Part shown: positions 6,980 to 9,758 of the stretch, one piece after another
Numbering within the stretch: position 1 is the stretch's first letter
Layout: the number at the start of each line of letters is the position of its first letter
Origin: an uncultured Eubacteriales bacterium
Lineage (GTDB): Bacteria > Bacillota > Clostridia > Oscillospirales > Butyricicoccaceae
DNA length: 9,758 nt
Assembly (NCBI GenBank): GCA_934630445.1
Contig: CAKTWY010000094.1
Location: 1-9,758, forward strand
Reading direction: 5' to 3'
Made by a program: the position numbers and the translations under genes
Notes under the pieces: model-generated
Told to the model about the DNA's origin: nothing
The model's input: the letters and a program-made list of their open reading frames with translations, nothing else
Databases searched by the model: none

Positions 6980-8299
6980 TCAATAAGCTTTCGTCCAGCC
7001 GGTCGCCTCGTTCAGCGCATTTGCAAAATCATCAAGCGCCTGCTGCGCCGTCTTATTGCCCGCCACTGCCAGGCTGATCGCCTCTCTGTAAGCGGAACCA
7101 ACATACTTCTCATTGTCGGACGCATTGTCGATCGCATAAGCGGCCGGCACAAACGTGGACTCCTGCGAAATGAGGTCAAAACGCTCCTGATCCAGAGGAT
7201 CTTCCAGGGTAAGCGAAACGCTCTCCACAGGCGAGATCTGCACTACGGCATTGTTGTAGACCTCAAAGTTTTCAGTCTTATAGAAGTAGGTGAGGAAGTC
7301 GAGCGCAAGCGCCTTGTTCTTCGCATCCGCCGGGATCGCCAGGCTCGAGCCGCCGGGGATAGCGGAAGGCTGGTCGCCCTTCGGGCTGACCATGATGTGC
7401 CAATCAAAGGCGGAGATGTCCTGCTTCAGCTTATCGTACTGCCAGCTGCCGGAGAAGAGCATCGCCGCGTCGCCGTTCTTGAAATAGTCGACCGGCTGAT
7501 CGCTCGTCGCGTTGGCCCAGATCGCCTTGGGGAAGATGCCCTCGTTGTTCCAGGAAATGAACTTCTCAAGCGTAGCGACATTCTGCGGGGAGTTGATCGT
7601 GATCTTGAAGGAATCGCCGTCCGCCTCTGTGATGCTTCCGCCAAAACCGTACATCAGGTTGTTATAGCGCGCGACCGAGAAGTCCATTGCAGCGCCGTAC
7701 TTGACGCCGGTCTTTTCCATGATCACTTTCGCGTTTTCGATCATCTCATCCCAGGTCCAGGCTTCCTCCGGCTTCGTCGGAGCAGTGATGCCGGCCTGCT
7801 CGAAAAGGTTCTTGTTGTAATAAACGTTCGTCAGCGTGACAGAACGGCGTACGGACGTGACTTCGCCGTTCGGGAGCGTATCGCCGGCGAGCAGCGCAGG
7901 CGTGAAGACGCCCAGGTCAAAGCCCTCGGCCTTAAAGTCGATGAAGCTTTCCGGCTGTCTCTTGGCAAGGCCGGTATTCGTCATCAGGTCAGGCACTTCG
8001 CCGCTCTTGGCCATGGCGCGGAACTTGGTTTCCAGATCGTTATAGGGGATCATCTGGGTCTCGTAGGTGTTGCCCGTTTCAGCACACCACTTGTCCAGAA
8101 CTGCCATCAGCTGCTCATTCTCGAGCGACTCCTCGGTAATAAGCACTTCCAGATTGCCCTTGGGGGTTTCTGCCGGGGTATCGGACGGGGTCTCGGACGG
8201 ATTCGAAGGGGTCTCGGACGGGGTCTTGTTTGCGTTGTTGCATGCCGTGAAGCTGAGAAGCATCATGGCTGCAAGCATTGCTGCGAGTGCTCTTTTCAT
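6980..8299 (-). CDS. Extracellular sugar-binding lipoprotein of the ABC transporter (CUT1, family 1 solute-binding protein)
   Basis: A 439-residue substrate-binding lipoprotein that would capture oligosaccharides outside the membrane and hand them to the two permeases encoded downstream. The N-terminus is a lipoprotein signal: MKR, a hydrophobic core, then SFTAC with the lipid-modified Cys at 20. Phe at -3 is a little unusual. Residues of about 25-47 are a Thr/Ser/Pro/Glu linker tethering the domain to the membrane. Family-1 features follow, including EVLITEESLENEQLMAVLDKW (51-71) near the start of the first lobe, YYNKNLFEQAG, the stretch after it with PTKPEEAWTWDEM, and GDAAMLFSGSW. The ATG at 8297-8299 has a strong GGAGG 7 bases upstream. 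The frame continues open upstream to 8515, into kduI, but without any such site. It lies 121 bases after kduI and is flanked on both sides by intercistronic hairpins. Substrate is inferred from the context as an unsaturated galacturonide or similar. Confidence 0.95.
   Translation of the reverse strand: MKRALAAMLAAMMLLSFTACNNANKTPSETPSNPSETPSDTPAETPKGNLEVLITEESLENEQLMAVLDKWCAETGNTYETQMIPYNDLETKFRAMAKSGEVPDLMTNTGLAKRQPESFIDFKAEGFDLGVFTPALLAGDTLPNGEVTSVRRSVTLTNVYYNKNLFEQAGITAPTKPEEAWTWDEMIENAKVIMEKTGVKYGAAMDFSVARYNNLMYGFGGSITEADGDSFKITINSPQNVATLEKFISWNNEGIFPKAIWANATSDQPVDYFKNGDAAMLFSGSWQYDKLKQDISAFDWHIMVSPKGDQPSAIPGGSSLAIPADAKNKALALDFLTYFYKTENFEVYNNAVVQISPVESVSLTLEDPLDQERFDLISQESTFVPAAYAIDNASDNEKYVGSAYREAISLAVAGNKTAQQALDDFANALNEATGWTKAY
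8175..8226 (-). repeat. Degenerate short tandem repeat coding the lipoprotein linker
   Basis: The unit TCGGACGG recurs at about 12-base spacing, with a GGGGT run between copies. On the minus strand it encodes the repeating Thr-Pro-Ser-Glu/Asp linker just after the lipidated cysteine. Near-identical copies suggest that linker length can vary by slippage between strains. Confidence 0.6.
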
Positions 8300-8326
8300 G
8301 ATTTTTCCTCCTGTATTTTTATTTCG

Positions 8327-8388
8327 CGGGCGCTGTTCCTCGAAGGCGGGTGAATAAAGCGCTCGGTAGATTCCCGCCTCCGCGCCCG
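8327..8388 (-). other. Long two-part hairpin between kduI and the binding-protein gene
   Basis: Two 7-bp GC stems are nested: the outer 8327-8333 with 8382-8388, and the inner 8344-8350 with 8373-8379, which encloses a loop of 22 bases. No U-tract follows on the minus strand and the next gene starts 28 bases later, so a terminator is unlikely. It may act as a processing or stability element that separates kduI from the more highly needed lipoprotein message. That is an inference from position. Confidence 0.5.
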
Positions 8389-8420
8389 GCAAAATCAATG
8401 GGAATGAAATGCGCCGCGGC

Positions 8421-9263
8421 TTAGAGGAGATCGATGTTCGCGATATGATCCATATCAGTATAAGTGCGGTTTTCACCCGCCATGGACCAGATAAAGGCAT
8501 AGTTGGAAGTTCCAACGCCGGAATGGATCGACCAGCTCGGGGAGATGACGCCCTCTTCGTTTTTCATCACGATATGGCGCGTCTCGTTCGGCTCGCCCAT
8601 CAGGTGGAAAACGACGTTTTCATTGGGAACATTGAAATAAAGATAAACCTCCATACGGCGCTCATGCGTGTGGGAGGGCATCGTATTCCATACACTGCCT
8701 TCGCCGAGGAACGTCGCGCCCAGAGAGATCTGGCACGTCTCGAGCACGTCGGGATGGATAAACTGGAAGATGCTGCGCTCATTGGACGTTTTGATATCGC
8801 CGCAGTCGACGCGGTTGGCATCCTTTTGATGAATGACGCGGGTGGGAAGCTCTTTATGCGCAGGCGCGCTGTAGCAGTAGAACTTTGCGGGATTTTCCTT
8901 CGACACGCTGCCGAAGGTGACGTTCTTCGCACTTTTGCCGATATAAATGGCGCTGATCGTCTCGAGCTCATAGCGGACACCGTCGACGAGCACATACCCG
9001 TCACCGCCGATATTGAGCGCGCCGAGCTCCCGCCGCTCGAGCGGATAGCTGACGCCGAGCTGATGCTCGCTGTCGATAAAATCGTCGAGCCGCAGCTCGC
9101 CGTTGACAGGATAGGCCCCGCCGGCAATCACACGGTCGACATGGCTGTACCACAGGGTGATCTGATCGGCGCGGAACGGCGCGCGCATATGGAACTCATC
9201 TCTGAGCGCTTTCGTTGTATAAGTCTTGACGTCGCGCGGATTGACTGAATATCTCGTCTCCAT
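8421..9263 (-). CDS. kduI: 5-dehydro-4-deoxy-D-glucuronate isomerase (4-deoxy-L-threo-5-hexosulose-uronate ketol-isomerase)
   Basis: Cytoplasmic cupin-fold isomerase converting 4-deoxy-5-ketouronate (5-keto-4-deoxyuronate), the product of unsaturated uronate release, into 3-deoxy-D-glycero-2,5-hexodiulosonate. At 280 residues it matches E. coli KduI (278) closely along its length: YSHVDRVIAGG (39-49), QLGVSYPLERRELGALNIGG (68-87), PAKFYCYSAPAH (125-136), PDVLETCQISLG (171-182), WNTMPSHTHERRMEVYLYFN (192-211) and SPSWSIHSGVGTSNYAFIW (241-259). The zinc ligands are all present as His198, His200, Glu205 and His247. The ATG at 9261-9263 follows AGGTGAGGG by 8 bases. An in-frame GTG at 9276-9278 falls within that ribosome binding site and is rejected. 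It is the first gene of the transporter unit, directly behind a consensus promoter, and it connects GH105 activity to the KDG pathway. Confidence 0.97.
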   Translation of the reverse strand: METRYSVNPRDVKTYTTKALRDEFHMRAPFRADQITLWYSHVDRVIAGGAYPVNGELRLDDFIDSEHQLGVSYPLERRELGALNIGGDGYVLVDGVRYELETISAIYIGKSAKNVTFGSVSKENPAKFYCYSAPAHKELPTRVIHQKDANRVDCGDIKTSNERSIFQFIHPDVLETCQISLGATFLGEGSVWNTMPSHTHERRMEVYLYFNVPNENVVFHLMGEPNETRHIVMKNEEGVISPSWSIHSGVGTSNYAFIWSMAGENRTYTDMDHIANIDLL

Positions 9264-9548
9264 TTTAGAAACCCTCACCTAATTTACGTGTTATTTTGTA
9301 TTTTTCTTTGGTTATATTATAAAAGTGGGATGCTAGAATGTCAATAGCTTTTTTACAAATTATTTACTTCTTTTTTCGTTGGTCAAATGCATTGATTATT
9401 GTGTGTCTCAGCACGGTTTTTTATCAATATATTGTATGTTTTTGATGCGTCAGGCTTTCGCAGCCGGGCGCATGCGCAAGACATATTTGCATAAACATAT
9501 CGTTTTTTCAAAGAGCAGGGTTGGGCGGAACACGTTAATTCTGATGCT
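9264..9548. other. AT-rich divergent intergenic region
   Basis: This 285-base stretch between kduI and the rightward kinase-like gene holds the kduI promoter on the left. No convincing gene is seen in it. Two short perfect palindromes occur, CAATATATTG (9425-9434) and GCGCATGCGC (9468-9477), which may be protein sites or chance. A clear rightward promoter is not visible. Confidence 0.6.
9316..9344 (-). promoter_or_regulatory. Consensus sigma-A promoter of the kduI-transporter unit
   Basis: On the minus strand TTGACA (9339-9344) and TATAAT (9316-9321) are both perfect, with an ideal 17-base spacer. The A/T-rich run just upstream of the -35 box, at about 9348-9372, resembles an UP element. The start is predicted near 9309, leaving about 45 bases of leader before kduI. 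Such a strong promoter for an inducible pathway implies repression, probably by the GntR regulator of the adjacent unit or by a global regulator. Confidence 0.9.
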
Positions 9549-9758
9549 TTGCAGCCTGTTATTACCATCAGCCGCCAGCATGGCAGCGGCGGACGTGAAG
9601 TCGGGAGAAAACTGGCGCAACAGCTGGGAATTCCTTTTTACGACAACGAGCTGATTGAGCGAGCGGCTGAGACCAGTTCAATTGATAAAAGCTGTTTTGA
9701 AAACGCAGAAACAAGTGGAGTCGGCAGTCTGCTGTATGATCTTTCTGAAGGCATACGC
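9549..9758 (+). CDS. Cytidylate kinase-like family protein, 5' part (runs off right edge; start codon uncertain)
   Basis: In the frame of the TTG at 9549-9551 the translation gives QPVITISRQHGSGGREVG immediately after the start, then RKLAQQLGIPFYDNELIERAA. This is the P-loop and following segment of the cytidylate-kinase-like family common in Clostridia (ISR-x-GSGGR-x-IG, then GIPFYD-x-ELI). These proteins are nucleoside-kinase relatives of unproven substrate. The reading frame runs to the window edge without a stop. No ATG lies in this frame after the upstream stop near 9493, so translation would have to start at TTG 9549. The alternative is that the true ATG at 9544-9546, one frame off, has been cut from its gene by loss of one base in the TTT at 9548-9550. 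The gene diverges from the sugar genes and is not obviously related to them. Confidence 0.7.
   Translation, partial: MQPVITISRQHGSGGREVGRKLAQQLGIPFYDNELIERAAETSSIDKSCFENAETSGVGSLLYDLSEGIR

Noticed and set aside
8300..8515. Upstream extension of the binding protein into kduI
   Set aside because: The lipoprotein signal and a strong GGAGG site fix the start at 8299.
9425..9477. Short palindromes CAATATATTG and GCGCATGCGC as operators
   Set aside because: Ten-base palindromes are expected by chance often enough, and neither is placed at a recognised promoter.
9379..9654. Rightward 91-residue open frame with a hydrophobic stretch
   Set aside because: Its second half lies over the kinase-like P-loop in a different frame, and the composition of the first half fits an AT-rich intergenic region.
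1..9758. CRISPR array, tRNA, rRNA, insertion sequence or phage genes
   Set aside because: No regularly spaced repeats, cloverleaf sequences, transposase motifs or terminal inverted repeats were seen on either strand.

Overview
The window carries a compact locus for taking up and degrading unsaturated uronic-acid oligosaccharides, of the pectin or rhamnogalacturonan type. It probably comes from a Gram-positive, Clostridia-like bacterium. Reasons: GC-rich genes with near-consensus sigma-A promoters and strong GGAGG-type ribosome binding sites, a hairpin-plus-U-tract terminator, and a binding lipoprotein with a Thr/Ser/Pro-rich linker. The exact taxon cannot be read from the sequence. Nine of the ten genes lie on the minus strand; the tenth is a partial gene on the plus strand at the right edge.

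Reading along the minus strand from right to left, the first transcription unit starts at a consensus promoter (9316-9344). It runs kduI (4-deoxy-5-ketouronate isomerase), a lipoprotein sugar-binding protein, and two CUT1-type ABC permeases whose genes overlap by one base. It ends at a strong intrinsic terminator (4931-4967). Two long intercistronic hairpins flank the binding-protein gene. They may tune its expression relative to kduI and the permeases.

The second unit begins just past the terminator, at a good promoter (4858-4885). A 31-bp imperfect inverted repeat covers its predicted transcription start. The unit holds a GntR/FCD-family regulator, a GH105 unsaturated glycuronyl hydrolase, a 547-residue toroid-type protein resembling heparinase or alginate-lyase families, a TIM-barrel sugar-phosphate isomerase/epimerase-like protein, and the 5' part of a KDPG aldolase gene (eda) that leaves the window on the left.

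Inferred workflow: oligosaccharides cut outside the cell are captured by the lipoprotein and imported by the two permeases with an ATPase encoded elsewhere. They are shortened in the cytoplasm by the lyase-like protein and GH105. The released unsaturated uronate (4-deoxy-5-ketouronate) is isomerised by KduI and eventually split by Eda into pyruvate and glyceraldehyde 3-phosphate. The intervening reductase (KduD) and kinase (KdgK) are not in the window.

At the right edge, after a gene-free AT-rich stretch, the start of a cytidylate-kinase-like gene runs rightwards. It has no convincing ATG start.
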